64,000 bases of DNA from Incurvaria masculella (GCA_946894095.1 OX335659.1:9617501-9681500), one strand, 5' to 3'; shown: positions 36,201 through 46,060, numbered from the stretch's first letter. Numbers and translations are program-made. The notes: generated by a model not told the origin, from the letters alone.

Positions 36201-39200
36201 GAATGTTTAGAGCGAACAATATTTTGTTTATGTTTGATTCTTTTATGTTATTGTAAGATCATAAGTAGTTTCTCTGTTTGATCGTAAGTTAATGTTTTCA
36301 TAATTTTTTGCAACTCTATTTTTATCGATTTCCGTTTTAAATAATCGGTTTCAAATTTTAATTTTAATTGGTTGTATAGATATGGTGCTAAAAATGATTT
36401 AAATCGTTGCACAAATTTTGTTTTACTTTTGCTTTTGGGAGCCATTGAATTATTTCTGTATCTACTAGCTCGACTTATCTCATTGGTTACGGGGTGTTCA
36501 AATTTTAGATGGAACATGTTTACTAATCTCAGAATTGGTAATATGGATAGCTGGCAAGCATTTGGTTGTAGGTAAAAGTGCGAGTCGGTCTCGCATACGA
36601 AGGGTTCCGTACCTAGTACAAGATTGAACACAAACAAATCACGTTTGTTGTATGAGGCCCCCCTTCAATTTTTGTTATTTTTTAATTTTACTTATTTGTT
36701 ATAGCGGCAAAATTTATATACACTCTGTGAAAATTTCAGCTTCCTTTTTATTATGGTTCATGAGATACAGCCCTGTGACAGACAGACGGACGGACGGACG
36801 GACAGCGGAGGCTTAGTAATAGGGTTCCGTTGCCACCCTTTGGGTACGGAACCCTAAAAATCGACACTGTTTTCCTGACAAGACTGGTGCGATTTTAGAG
36901 GGACGCTTGGCTTGTAGGGTGAAGGATCCAGGATGTAGGCGTCGGCAGATTTCTCGAGAAATATAGCACTAAAGAGAATATGCAGCTGTAGGGTCTGTAG
37001 TCCGAAGGGATGTAGTGTCTCTCTCGGTGTTCTATTGTCGCTACCATGGAGAATGCTATTCGGAACTTGGAACGCAATTTGGATTTAGGAAAGACATGGG
37101 TACGAAAGATGCTGTTCATCATTTAACCAAAACTATTGTTCATCAATTAGACTCAAAGCGCAATTGCATGGCTGTATTCATAGACTTAAAAAAAGCTTTT
37201 GATACTGTCTCCCACGGACTATTATTAAAAAAAATTGAAGAATTTAATCCCTCTGGCAACTCTTACAACTGGCTAAAATCATACTTAACACATAGAACAC
37301 AAGCTGTTACTTTAAATAAGGTAAAAAGCAGCAGCAGGACAATCAACCGAGGTGTCCCACAAGGTAGTACTCTCGGCCCTACCTTATTTCTGATTTATAT
37401 TGACAGCCTCTGTCGGCTTCTGATAGACGGTGAAATCATAGCGTATGCTGATGATACAGTTTTTTTATTTCATGGTGATACTTGGGAAGAGGTGTTCTAT
37501 AAATCAGAAACTGGCTTGGCGAAAGTCAAGCAATGGCTTGATCTACATTTACTGTCACTGAACATTGAAAAAACTAAATATATGACGTATTCCATAGACT
37601 CAAGACGCCAACCTCCTCCTGAAAAATCAGTTACCATACACAATTGTATTCTTAGTGCTCAATGCAACTGTAAAGCTATTGAAAGGGTTGAATCACTGAC
37701 ATATCTCGGAATTGTATATGATAAACATTTGAACTGGAAATCACACATAGATAAAATATCAGGCAGAGTTAGAAAGTTGATCCATATCTTTATAAATATT
37801 AGGAATATCTTAAATATAAAAACTCTGAAATCTATTTATTATGCTTTGGGGCAGTCAATCATTTCTTATGGACAGATCGCATGGGGAGGAATGGCCAAAA
37901 CGAATATGGATCCATTAGTTAAAGCACAAAAGGCCTTACTACGCGTGATCAGCAAGAAGCCTTATAGATACTCATCAGATTTACTCTTCCAAGAATTACA
38001 CTTACTTGACGTGCGACAACTGTACATAAGGACGATCGCTATTGAAGTATTTAAAGAAAAGGAAGTTGCTTCAGCGGCAAACGTAACCCCATCTGTCCAC
38101 TCGTATATCACAAGACAAAAACATTGCCTGCCTCATCCCCATACAACCACACACTTTGCGCAGAGATCTTATGTATATTTAGCCCCAAAAATTTACAATT
38201 ATATAATCAAGGCCCTCCCTCATATAGACAAATATAAAAGACCAGTAATTAAAAAGAGCATAACTTCCTGGCTTATAACATTAGGTAGACACGAAAGTGA
38301 GCATGCCGTTTCTCTCATAATACAATAAATTAAATAAATCTCTTCTTAAATCTCAATAGAACTTGCAGCATACTTACATACATACATACATATATATATA
38401 TAAATACTATATACATACATTCCATATGCATACTTTACTATACACGGACTATATAAACTATATATACTTTATATACTTCATTAATATATTATTCATACAT
38501 AAATATTCATTCATGACATATAATTCACTCAAAAAATATTCTTATTCGAAGCTCAGCAACTATTTACATCTTGCACTAAACATCGAAGACGCCATCGTCT
38601 TTCTAACTGTCTATTACTCCTGACAACCATTCCACCACGGGCCTAATCTGGCCTACCGGTATGGTTAAATCCAAAGTGTCAAATATCTGTATTGTTTTAT
38701 ATCTTGTAATGTTATATTATGGATAAATAAATAAATAAAAAAAAAATAAAAAAATGCATAACGCCATTCTTCCACCCCCTTTCTACCATCCCTTAATGCA
38801 GAGCAGACTGGGAATGCACCCATTAACTGTCGACGATCCCAAAATTAGAACCAAGTTATCCTCTACATCCTTTATCCATAGGGTATCCTTTATCCATACC
38901 TATAGTATTACCTGGGGTCCTTAAAAAAGGTATTTGCAGCCACATATAACTACGAAAGCCCATGGGCGTCGTCGGACACCTGTTTTAAGAAGGCCTGGCG
39001 TATGCCATATGCCGCGCTTAACTTAAAAAAAATATAAGCTGTCCCACCACGGTATAACTAGAATGGTGTAGACCTCGAAGGGTGACGTAATGCATACAGA
39101 TTTTGTGTTTGTGTTTTGAACTCTGGCAACACATTCGAATTTGGTGATTACATTCACCTTGAAGTATCGAATTCAAAAGACAGCGGTCTTGTCAAAATAG

Positions 39201-42200
39201 TTCCCAACAACTTAAATACCACATTTTGTTAGCGGCTAGTGTGTGATTAACCAACATTTAGCCGTAACTCACAGAGGTAGGGGTATAATAGGGGTTGAAA
39301 TAATTTACTCAACCTCACTACTTACAAATGTAGGGTAAATTAAATGGACGTGTCTACCATGTGTATAAGCGCCCACTCATACACGACTCACAAATTACTA
39401 GTACCGAAAAGAAAAACGTTTCTCACGTATTACGCACCAGGCACAGGGTTTTGGAAGCTGCCAACTTGGATTCGCACTACTCTAATTGGTCCTAATCGCT
39501 TGGCGATTTTAACGTCCAATATGACTGTTTCCAATCAACAATATTTTGTTGATAGTGTCATTAAACTTAACATGCAACTGCAGGAAGATGATTTCAATAT
39601 CATTTTAAGGCGCTAGGACTAGCCAACTACTCGCGCCATACAAATGCACTTTTTAACAAATGTAATAATATGTGGTGAAACGCTTCAGCAAATCCAAATA
39701 GAACTCCAGACTGATAATGGATTGTTAATATTTTTTTATTCCATCATTTATTTAAATAATAATAAAAATAAAAAAAGTTGATTTTTCTCATTAGAAATCT
39801 GAAAGTCATTCAATTTCTAGATATAAGTAAAAACAGCATATATGCATAAACAAAAAATTCCATTTGCTTTTAGATTTCTACATTTAGTCAAAAAAGTTCG
39901 GAAATGGACACCGTTTCCGCAATGTATTTTGTATAGAAAAAGGAAACATACATTAACGAAAATCATTCGATTCCTAGACAAGGAATCATATATTGTAAGG
40001 ATGACACTTATAATCGTCAGACTTAGTTAGTTTACTTGGGGTGCCTCGTCTAACTTTGCGATTTGGCTAGTACCAGGCCCTTAATGAATATCTTTATCAC
40101 TTAATTGCCTTTTATCTTGCAGTGGGATTTATTAATTGAAAATAACTAGTTTTTAATCGATATATACCTTATCTTCTAATTTGTTTTTGTATGTAATGCC
40201 TAAGTTTAGTTTAATCAATTTAAGCAATTGGAAATACATGATCAAGAATGTTAAAAAGGCATGGACTTGAGATATTCATATCTATCACTAAAAGCGTCTC
40301 ATTAATCGTTTTTATGGGTTAAACAAAGAAATATAAAATAAAATATTGAAAATAATAGATTGAAATATTTACAGGTGTAAGATCTTTTTGAAATGTAATG
40401 GAAGTATCTATAATACTAGTTTAGGTACCCAGCTCCGCTCGGGTCTATGTAGTTTCGGACTGATGTTGGGCTGAACCAAACATTTTGTTATATAAGTTTT
40501 CCCATACCAACTTACATCCCCTTTGAGTTAAATTTTCGCTACAAAAGTCCCAAGGTCCGAAATTGGTTCAGCGGTTTAGCTGTGAAAACGTCACAAACAG
40601 GCAGATAGAGTTACTTTCGAATTTATGTTATTAGTATCGTGCCTCGTTTCCTCAGGCGACAGACGACAACCTCTCGGGTTGCGGCATGTAGGAACACTGT
40701 CATCGCATGTATTACTGTATTGTATTGTATTGTATTGTTTTATTGCATTCATAGGTAGGTAACCTACACTTAAACATGTCAAGAATCGTTATGCTAGGTC
40801 TATGTCAAAAATATAAATGTCGCATACTCTATTTCCATGCACATAAGAACTGGCAAACATATTTTGCCAGTCACAAAATAAGTTTAAAACTTAAGTAGTA
40901 ATAATTAAGTAATAATACTATTGGTTTTATGTTAAGGGCGGCATACGGACCCCAAAAAAAAGGGGCCCGACAACGTCCATGGGCTTTCGAACTTTCACAG
41001 GGGCTGCGAAAACCATGCCGGCCGCCAGGTGCTTCTACACACCATGTTTGCAGGATCCCGGGTTTTACCTCGAGGGAAAAACCTCGGCAGAGAGTTTACC
41101 GACTCTATAGACTACTATACTCTATTATATTATATTATTCTATTATATAGGCTAGCAGCTTTAAGCTGATGCGCCTATATCACAACACTTATTTATTTAT
41201 CATATATTTTTTATGTTTTATATGATTGTCCAGTTTATTTTTGAAGGAATTTACGGATACACCATTTACGACTTCACTGAGAAGACTGTTCCGAAATTTG
41301 GAGATATCTATGCGCGCATATAACGAAATGATTCTCACACAGTAGGATTGTGTCGCTTCTGTTTCCTATTCTGTGGTATTCATTACTTTCGTGGTAAAAT
41401 GGTATGTCTCGTTGCAGCAACTGTACGTGAGCGGCGACGGGGTGGTGGAGGGGGGCGCGTACGCGGGCGCGGCGGAGGGCGCCGGGGAGGGCGCGGGCGC
41501 GGCGGAGGGCGCGCTGTGCTGCGTGTGCACGGCGCGGCCGCTGTCGCGCGCGCTGCTGCCGTGCCGCCACGCCTGCCTGTGCGCCGCCTGCTTCCGTACG
41601 TACCACCTCTGCCTTCACGCTAACTTCGCTCCAACGTTAAGGCGCTAGGACCAGTCAACCACTCGCGCCACATAAATGTACGGTCGCATTAAAAGTCCAG
41701 CATCACTTTGCAAAACGATTGCTTTAAAGCGCTCGCATCGCGCTTAGATGAAGCGGGAGGAGGGGATCGCACCGCTGCGCCCGCGCGGGTTGGATCTGAA
41801 TTAGTCCATGATCGAGAATGAAGTCTTGTCTGAATGACAGAGTGACACTGTTAGACTTAAAGAGTGTTTAGCTAGACTGCACTTAAGGCGGGCCTTCCCG
41901 CTCAACTCCCCATACAAACGTGGAAAGAAGATCATGCGCATAATTCTTGTCGGAGATACAAAATTGTGCTCAAAGCAGCTTTATTTAATCGAACAACTTG
42001 CTTTATGACCATTGGCATCGTGAAATCGTTGTTGGTTTCCAAATTATAAGATACGAAAGTTCGATTTTTTTGCACGCTTTATACAATAAGTTTGGACGTG
42101 GATTATTACTCATTGAGTATAAACCAAAAACATCTAAAAAACGTTAGTCATCAAGCATAGCTTCTTCCATGAAGGTTTTTAATAATTTGAGTTTCAGCGA

Positions 42201-45200
42201 CATCTACATTTGAAGCATTGTAATCAGATTTTGAAAATAAAATAAAAAGTATTGGTCGTGACATTCGTCGGAAGCAGGTATGTAGATGTCGCTGAAACTC
42301 AAATTAATGAGATAACGGTAATGTCGTATCCATTAAATACGTAAGATTTTTAATAAATTTGGTTTTTGTTTGATTCTTAGGGTTCCGTACCCAAAGGGTG
42401 AAAACGGAACCCTTTTACTAAGCCTCCGCTGTCCGTCCATCCGTCCGTCCATCCGTCCGTCCGTCCATCCGTCCGTCCGTCCGTCCGTTCGTCTGTCACA
42501 GGGCTGTATCTCATGAATCGTAATAGGTAGGCCACTGAAATTTTCACAGACTGTGTATTTATTTTGCCGCTGTAACAACAAATAGGTAGAATTTTAAAAT
42601 AATAAAAATTAAAGGGGGCCCCCATACAAAAAATGTGATTTAATTGTGTTAAATCTGGTACGGAACCCTTTGTGCGCGAGTCCGACTCGCACTTGGCTGG
42701 GTTTGACTACAGTGTTTGTGATTTAGTTAATAAGTCGTTTTGTAATTAAAATTTTTGTAAATCTAACCAAATCAAACACTATGAGCATTGTCTGCTTTGT
42801 GGACATGTTGCATTCACGGAGAATTGTCCTCCGCTGTCCGTCCGTCCGTCCGTTAGTCACACAAGGCTGTATCTCATGAACCGTAATAGGTAGGCAGGTG
42901 AAATTTTCTCAGAGTGTATATTTATTTTGCCGCTATAACAAAAAATAGGTAAAATAAAAAAATATTAAAAATCAAGTGTTTGTATGGGGCCCATAAAAAA
43001 ACTTGATTTTTTTTGTGTTAAATCTTTTAAGATGTTACCCTTCGTTTGCGAGTCCGACTCGCACTTGGCCGGTTTTTTAAAACAGCCGTGCCCGTGAAGA
43101 AGTTATTCCTATCGGGAAGGGCCCTCCTAAACATGCTTTAGATTGACGACTCTAAATATGACGTAGGAAGCAACTGTTCGCCATCGTGTTTCCGTCCGTC
43201 AGTTCCAAAGAACCATTCAAGGTCAAGGTGAGGGTCCCCTGATCGGATTTAAGTGCATGACCGTTTTCAATGTGAGCTGCTAACGTCGGCTAGAATGCTA
43301 ACTAATGTGTTGCACCATCGGCATTAGCATTCAGTGGGGCCATCGGCTATCCATCTCCGAGTCATTTGTGTCAATGTCACGGTAGATCCGAATCGCCAAT
43401 ACATTAAGAATACATTGGATAATTGAATCTCGCCTATTTTATTATAATTATTAAAAAATATTTGTTTTTTTTTAATGCTGAAAAAAAATCATGACTTATA
43501 GACCAGTGAAGTTTATTTCAGTTTATGAATCCACGAATCAATCAAATTGTGACATGATTTAGTGTAGTTAGACTACCAGAAGTTGAATAAATAAATTAAA
43601 TTAAATTTATGTAATCGTTAGGTTGATGTGATATGTATGTATGTATAATCGACCGTGAAGCAAGGACACATTAATTAAAGAAAGAAGCCCAGTCAAAAGA
43701 CCTACTTTACGAATATACTGTAAGGCTAGAACCGAACCAGCAAAACATACCATTCACGGGTATTGTGTCTACCAATTTCCCCTCCTGCTTTATACCCATC
43801 ATTCGGAATTCTCCTATACGGCTTCACAAGCTATTATACATGCTACATACATATCACATTCCTTTGAATAAGCGACGTACCTGCTTAGTACGAAAAAGTA
43901 TATTTTCCTAAGTTAGATTGATGTTTTTGTGCGCAGTACTTTTAGAATGGCCAATAAAAGGATCAATATTGCACGCTTGGTACCTGAGTACAAAAGCTTG
44001 GGTACCTATAGTGTATAATATCAAAGTCATAATGGTTACCTTGAGCGGCTCGTTGCTTAGTGCCGCAGGGGCTTGCCTTAAATTCCAGAGGTCCGGGTTC
44101 AAATCCCCACTCTGTTCATGCACCACTTTCATTCTCTTTCTGAGTTGGATGATTGGATTCGTTCGTTCAGTTCGTCACGAATGTGAGCGGTTCCATGGTC
44201 CGAAATCCATATAAAACTGTAGGTCCCCCTTCCCTTACTAGGTGGTAGGGTTGAAATATGGTCGAAAAGTAAATATCCATAAAGCGCAATCGGAATTTAC
44301 AGTTACTTTATACATCTTGCATGTTACAAGATATTGCTTTGCGTCATATCTCTGTCCCATATAGACCCATCATGTTGGTACTCAAATGAAACCATTCATC
44401 AGATCTAACTTTGAATTCAAAATTTAATTATATTGTTCTGTCATATGCATACTTGATTGTCATATCTCTGGAACCTGAACTGAAATAAACACTGAAAAAT
44501 ACATATAAGTGAGTGCAATGTTGTGTGTACAACCTCGATCGTTTATTTTTGTAGCATCTGCATAAATATAATAGAGCTAGATTTTAATTCATGTTTCCTT
44601 GCTTCATGAGTAATTAATTCTGTGTGGGTAAGTTATCTTTTTTTATTTTAAACTAACCATTCCTGAGTCAGTAAACCAAGCGCCATCGCTAAAGACGGTT
44701 CCGTTCGACTAGTGCGAATTTTTATTGACAATTTTTTTTGTTTGTTGCAATTTCTGATTCTCGTGAACAACGCGCGGTCCTAAAATGTTGCTTCCTTCTC
44801 GGAAAAACTGTCACATAAACTATTGAAATGCTAAAAACGGCCTACGAGGATGATGGTATTGGTCAAATTCAATTGAGTGGTTTTCCTGTTGCACAAAGCT
44901 CGCTCTGGATGTCGTTAAAATGTTGAAAATTTGAATGTGTTCTGAGTCGCCCACTAAGAGTTTGATCAGGGTCAGACAGTTAACCAGGCTTTCTACCTGG
45001 AAGTTTTGTAATATTGAACAGTTTGCGGCGGGAAAGGTGTGATTTGTGGCAGCGAGGCAGATTTTCCACCTCTGACAATGCCCCTGCTCATGCAGCCCTG
45101 TCCGGGTGCCAATTTTTGCCAGAAAATGGCGGAACCCATGTGCCCCTCCCCCCTATTACTCGATCTACTATAAAATGGTTCAACATAGAATATGAACGTC

Positions 45201-45599
45201 AGATATGTACCTATAAAACTATAATTTTAAAATATAACTTAACCATCAATACATCTCTTTGAAATTCCAAAAAAAAAATTGTTATTATTTAATACCTATT
45301 AGTATTTTAATAATAAAAACAAGTTTCCCTAACGCTCTTATGGAACTCATTGCAATCAGGTGTTATCACACTAGACTAACGGTTAGTGTTCCTGTATTCA
45401 CTACGGCAGGTAAATGTCTTTTTGTTTGTCGGCAGCCAAACTGGACAAGTGTCCGATCTGCCGGAGCGGCATCAGCAGCTACTTCTGCATCCGGGGCGAG
45501 GAGGAGGCGGCGAGCGGGACGGCGGCGGAGGGCAAGCGGCCCGCGCGCTGGACCGCCGCGCTGCACCACCGCCTGCTCGACCTGTTCCCCTACCACTGA
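21197..45599 (+). CDS. CGRRF1: CGRRF1, membrane-anchored RING-finger E3 ligase (7 exons)
   Basis: Coding exons 21197-21294, 24188-24336, 26044-26203, 32247-32391, 35018-35125, 41418-41595 and 45436-45599 sum to 1002 nt, encoding 333 aa. All junctions have AG/GT boundaries and matching phases. The product starts with one hydrophobic membrane segment (IFIMIAALAVLFVMLMILL), has the family core (VCWWGAPVRELHTGLW, YPLVVMLA, VVHIRDASC, LAQYLKQANGQLSCLK), and ends in a RING finger: CCVC, LLPCRHACLCAAC, CPIC. Vertebrate CGRRF1 has 332 aa and the same order, so this is its ortholog. It is an ER-type ubiquitin ligase linked to growth control in mammals (family knowledge). Introns total over 23 kb and are full of mobile DNA. 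A Gly/Ala/Glu-rich linker precedes the RING. Confidence 0.94.
21295..23605. other. CGRRF1 intron 1, left part
   Basis: Contains TTATT/TATTTT simple sequence at 22108-22178, and at 22050-22115 a fragment of the GCGTTTTCATACAAATCG repeat also seen near 27580, 28270 and 30750. Nothing coding. Confidence 0.45.
23606..23842 (+). repeat. MITE with CAGGGGG inverted termini, copy 1
   Basis: Terminal inverted repeats of about 35 bp (CAGGGGGTCCATTCAGAGTA and GAGTGAGTTCGAATTC, matched at the right end). Interior AT-rich with a palindrome AATAACGGTTCCGTTATT. The copy at 47743 lies in the opposite orientation. No coding. The superfamily is not clear because I see no confident target-site duplication. Confidence 0.8.
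24188..24336 (+). CDS. CGRRF1: CGRRF1 exon 2
   Basis: Acceptor TTCCCGCAG, donor ACGGCC|GTGAGT. Encodes NMAIVGVIRAEGG...MQRVHIPFTFKLTHTN. GC-rich against AT-rich introns. Confidence 0.9.
25365..25705 (+). repeat. GAAGTCGGTT repeat, copy 2
   Basis: Starts ACCAACTTCAAGAAAGGAGG and ends AACCGACTTCAAAG. The interior shares long blocks with 3755-4072. Lies in CGRRF1 intron 2. Confidence 0.75.
25735..25895 (-). repeat. SINE body fragment
   Basis: Diverged reverse copy: GAATTGGATAGAAAATACGG, TTCATTGCCACTTTGACCAC, CAATGCGATGGTAC, CGTGGAATCAGAAC. Confidence 0.65.
26044..26203 (+). CDS. CGRRF1: CGRRF1 exon 3
   Basis: Acceptor CATATGCAG, donor GGACAG|GTAGCC. Encodes VRCAVSSTVRYTRVCWWGAP and DVLTTDILSRHAAHTTPVD. 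The phase rules out the neighbouring AG, two bases downstream. Confidence 0.9.
26326..27403. repeat. Foldback: ~190-bp inverted arms in intron 3
   Basis: Left arm 26326-26485 (AAAGGAGAATGCCCATT... ATAATGGGGATAAGTCAG) is matched in reverse by right arm 27215-27403. About 730 bp lies between, including a lone CRE-array module at 27064-27121 that resembles the window's left edge. Confidence 0.7.
27424..28103. repeat. Inverted pair around 27.4 and 28.1 kb
   Basis: AGTGCTATGTGCTCAGTGAA followed by CGACC and GTGCCGCA at 27424-27462 recurs reverse-complemented at 28060-28103. Both arms carry adjacent AAACGTCAAA...CATACAAA sequence of the same repeat family, extending to about 28320. Confidence 0.6.
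28365..28415 (+). repeat. SINE body fragment
   Basis: TTCCAGTTCAATGTATCCGT and AAGGAAGGTCCCA match the SINE core. Confidence 0.55.
29440..29600 (+). repeat. SINE-like fragment with CTGCCTACCCC tail
   Basis: GATCGAACCAATGG followed by TCTCTGCCTACCCCTCCGGG and AGGCGTGAAAGT is a frequent lepidopteran repeat end. Just upstream, 29150-29200 is a GAGTTTCTTGCCAATTCTTC tail fragment. Confidence 0.55.
30805..31341 (+). repeat. TTAA-flanked MITE family M1, full-length copy
   Basis: 537 bp between TTAA at 30801-30804 and TTAA at 31342-31345. Ends AGTGGGCCATCCCGC and, reversed, GGTGTCTCTTCCCGGC form imperfect inverted repeats. Interior markers: AAGAAGACCACGCCCATA, ACAATAACTTTGGAGGTGG, TTACTACAGCGGTCGTGG, TGTCTGCTTTGTGGTCATG. 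No coding capacity. Related copies lie at 41887, 56901 and 60372. Confidence 0.82.
31346..31713 (+). repeat. TTAA-flanked palindromic MITE FB2, copy 1
   Basis: Lies between TTAA 31342-31345 and TTAA 31714-31717. Arms of roughly 120 bp are inverted: CCCATACAAACGTAGTTTAC, AAATATCTGTGTCTGCATGC and their complements on the right, around a central ~120 bp AT-rich part. Terminal GAACGGCCCGTAAGC pairs with GCTTACTGGCCGACC. Confidence 0.82.
32247..32391 (+). CDS. CGRRF1: CGRRF1 exon 4
   Basis: Acceptor TTGTTGAAG, donor GACACC|GTGAGT. Encodes ...PLTLALETALSLGG and CYPLVVMLAREEQDTTHL, matching the SRYPLVALL region of vertebrate CGRRF1. Confidence 0.9.
32392..35017. other. CGRRF1 intron 4
   Basis: AT-rich, with no repeat I can name. 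Contains a repeated GGGGTCCATGGACCC / GGGGGTCCGTGGC motif near 32660-32715. Confidence 0.4.
35018..35125 (+). CDS. CGRRF1: CGRRF1 exon 5
   Basis: Acceptor GCGCGCAG, donor CTCAAG|GTATGT. A 36-codon phase-0 exon: VALVSVVHIRDASC and LAQYLKQANGQLSCLK, the best conserved stretch outside the RING. Confidence 0.93.
35268..35335 (-). repeat. GAAGTCGGTT repeat fragment
   Basis: CACCTCCTCCTTTTTTGAAG and TCGGTTAAT match the end of the copies at 4.0 and 25.4 kb. Confidence 0.6.
35731..35762 (+). repeat. TTTA microsatellite
   Basis: About eight TTTA units. Confidence 0.9.
36248..36580 (-). pseudogene. LINE ORF2 C-terminal remnant
   Basis: An open stretch ending KTLTYDQTEKLLMILQ. Its order, RASRYRNNSMAPKSKSKTK then QRFKSFLAPYLYNQL, follows the C-terminus of CR1/Jockey-type ORF2 proteins (x-TRN-x, then a run leading to APxxYN). 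The reverse transcriptase core is absent, and sequence upstream changes to the GTCC element at 36577. Clade not assigned. Confidence 0.55.
36577..36860 (-). repeat. GTCC-microsatellite element, copy 3
   Basis: Reverse-oriented full copy: GTGCGAGTCGGTCTCGCA at its 3' end, GACGGACGGACGGACGGAC, and TTTGGGTACGGAACCCT at its 5' end. Sits between two LINE fragments in CGRRF1 intron 5. Confidence 0.88.
37073..38328 (+). pseudogene. LINE ORF2 fragment: reverse transcriptase to C-terminus
   Basis: About 418 residues. Motifs in order: QFGFRKDMGTKDAV, AVFIDLKKAFDTVSH, NRGVPQGSTLGPTLFLIYI, the catalytic YADD in IIAYADDTVFLF, LNIEKTKYM and LTYLGIVYDKHLNWKSH. The endonuclease and the fingers before QFGF are missing, so it cannot act alone. 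The frame is unbroken, which indicates a fairly young copy. The first methionine of the open frame (37015) lies in flanking DNA and is not meaningful. Confidence 0.88.
38365..38530 (+). repeat. CATA/TATA-rich simple sequence in LINE 3' UTR
   Basis: Runs of ACATACATACAT and TATATATATA with related words. Confidence 0.7.
39606..39720 (+). repeat. GGCGCTAGGAC repeat fragment
   Basis: TTAAGGCGCTAGGACTAGCC and CTCGCGCCATACAAATG recur at 41638-41680 and, diverged, at 30488-30560. Probably MITE ends. Confidence 0.5.
40400..40640 (+). repeat. RTE-like LINE 3' tail or derived SINE
   Basis: TACCCAGCTCCGCTCGGGTC, GGGCTGAACCAAACATTT, AAATTGGTTCAGCGGTTTAG, GTGAAAACGTCACAAACAGG and a final TTAGTAT are the standard 3' region of an abundant lepidopteran repeat. 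I call it RTE-like from memory of such tails. Confidence 0.65.
41418..41595 (+). CDS. CGRRF1: CGRRF1 exon 6 (linker and first RING half)
   Basis: Acceptor CGTTGCAG, donor TTCC|GTACGT. Begins QLYVSGDG, passes through a Gly/Ala/Glu-rich repeat (GAAEGAGEGAGAAEGA), then carries the first RING ligands CCVC and LPCRHACLCAAC. The RING is split by the next intron. Confidence 0.93.
42184..42305. repeat. 122-bp element with 25-bp perfect inverted ends
   Basis: AATTTGAGTTTCAGCGACAT (plus CTACA) at 42184-42208 is exactly complementary to 42281-42305. Nested in M1. Confidence 0.85.
42376..42710 (+). repeat. GTCC-microsatellite element, copy 4
   Basis: Complete copy from AGGGTTCCGTACCCAAAGGG to AGTCCGACTCGCACTTGGC, with a mixed GTCC/ATCC microsatellite at 42431-42490. 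Confidence 0.92.
42829..43078 (+). repeat. GTCC-microsatellite element, copy 5
   Basis: Starts at CTCCGCTGTCCGTCCG and ends GAGTCCGACTCGCACTTGGCC. Lacks the 5' GGGTTCCG part. Confidence 0.9.
43633..43830 (+). repeat. ATCGACCGTGAAGCAAGGAC repeat, copy 1
   Basis: Shares with 55162-55345 the blocks ATCGACCGTGAAGCAAGGAC, ACATTAATT, CTACTTTACGAAT, AAACATACCATTC and CGGGTATT. Family unnamed; copies lie 11.5 kb apart in the same orientation. Confidence 0.75.
44040..44275 (+). repeat. tRNA-headed SINE, copy 2
   Basis: A-box-like GGCTCGTTGCTTAGTGCCG and B-box GGGTTCAAATCC at about 44095-44106, then TCTTTCTGAGTTGGATG and the shared AACTGTAGGTCC body. The 3' half is missing. Confidence 0.78.
44735..45190 (+). 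pseudogene. Dead mariner transposase fragment
   Basis: Pieces of a mariner-family transposase can be read in shifting frames: REQRAVLKCCFLLGKTV and EMLKTAYEDD (helix-turn-helix N-terminus); VNQAFYLEVL; LRRERCDLW; then DNAPAHAAL, the conserved motif with the second catalytic aspartate; and FLPENGG. Stops and frameshifts interrupt it, and the middle is deleted. No terminal repeats identified. It lies in CGRRF1 intron 6. Confidence 0.8.
45436..45599 (+). CDS. CGRRF1: CGRRF1 exon 7 (second RING half, stop)
   Basis: Acceptor TCGGCAG. Encodes PKLDKCPICRSGISSYFCI, then RWTAALHHRLLDLFPYH and TGA. It completes the C3HC4 RING with CPIC. Confidence 0.93.
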
Positions 45600-46060
45600 C
45601 CCGCACCCACGCCCGCATCCGCACCTACAACCGCACCCACCCCCGCTGGCGCGCGACGCCCGCAGCCGCAGATTAGTTCGACTCTCGCCGTGTAGCACAT
45701 TCGGGATAGAAAACTCTCTTTAGAAAATGTATTGCTACGACCTTCGCTTCTTAGACAGGTCAGTGGTATTCTAAATTCAAAATGACGACCGGTTTCCGCA
45801 TTAGACGCCATAACTCTGCAATGTTTTATTTTTATGAGAAATGGAATTAAACTAATTGGTTGTAAATTTAATTCTCTTTAACTTTAGTCTAATTTTCTCT
45901 TCTTTTCTTTAATCTAAAATTATTCAACATAATTAAGGCAAATCACAATTATTGCATCGTCTTGTTTATTATCAACTTTTGGACGATGGTGAATGGACAT
46001 TTAAAAAAAAAAAAAAAATATGCCAAGTTTGAACGGAAACAATTTTCCCTAAAATAAAAA
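45600..46060 (+). other. CGRRF1: CGRRF1 3' untranslated region
   Basis: Begins GC-rich then becomes AT-rich. Possible poly-A signals: ATTAAA at about 45846 and AATAAA at about 46053. The true end is not determined. Confidence 0.45.

Larger units (their letters stand above)
37073..38755 (+). mobile_element. 5'-truncated Jockey/CR1-type LINE
   Basis: Starts abruptly inside the reverse transcriptase at QFGFRKDMGT and keeps an open frame to the stop at 38328. A 3' UTR rich in CATA/TATA simple repeats follows, then a tail of TAAA units and A-runs ending near 38755. The 5' truncation is typical of target-primed insertions. It inserted in the sense direction of CGRRF1, in intron 5. Confidence 0.85.
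41887..43130 (+). repeat. MITE M1 copy split by three nested insertions
   Basis: Starts after TTAA 41883-41886 with GGCGGGCCTTCCCGC and follows the 30.8-kb copy. It is broken by a small inverted-repeat element (42184-42305) and by two GTCC elements (42376-42710 and 42829-43078). M1 text resumes each time (TTTGGTTTTTGTTTGATT before; GACTACAGTGTTTGTG after; CAGCCGTGCCCGTGAAG last). The right TTAA has decayed to CTAA. Confidence 0.75.

Noticed and set aside
37015..37072. Methionine-led N-terminus of the LINE fragment
   Set aside because: The LINE homology starts only at QFGFRKD; the upstream residues are flanking DNA.
41274..41618. Long Arg/Ala-rich frames overlapping CGRRF1 exon 6 on other frames
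   Set aside because: Shadow frames caused by extreme GC content of the exon; the RING frame is the supported one.
42333..42625. Frames rich in RTDGRTDG on the minus strand
   Set aside because: Translation of the GTCC/ATCC microsatellite.
45366..45698. Reverse and alternative frames over CGRRF1 exon 7
   Set aside because: GC-driven shadows of the RING-coding exon with no motif of their own.
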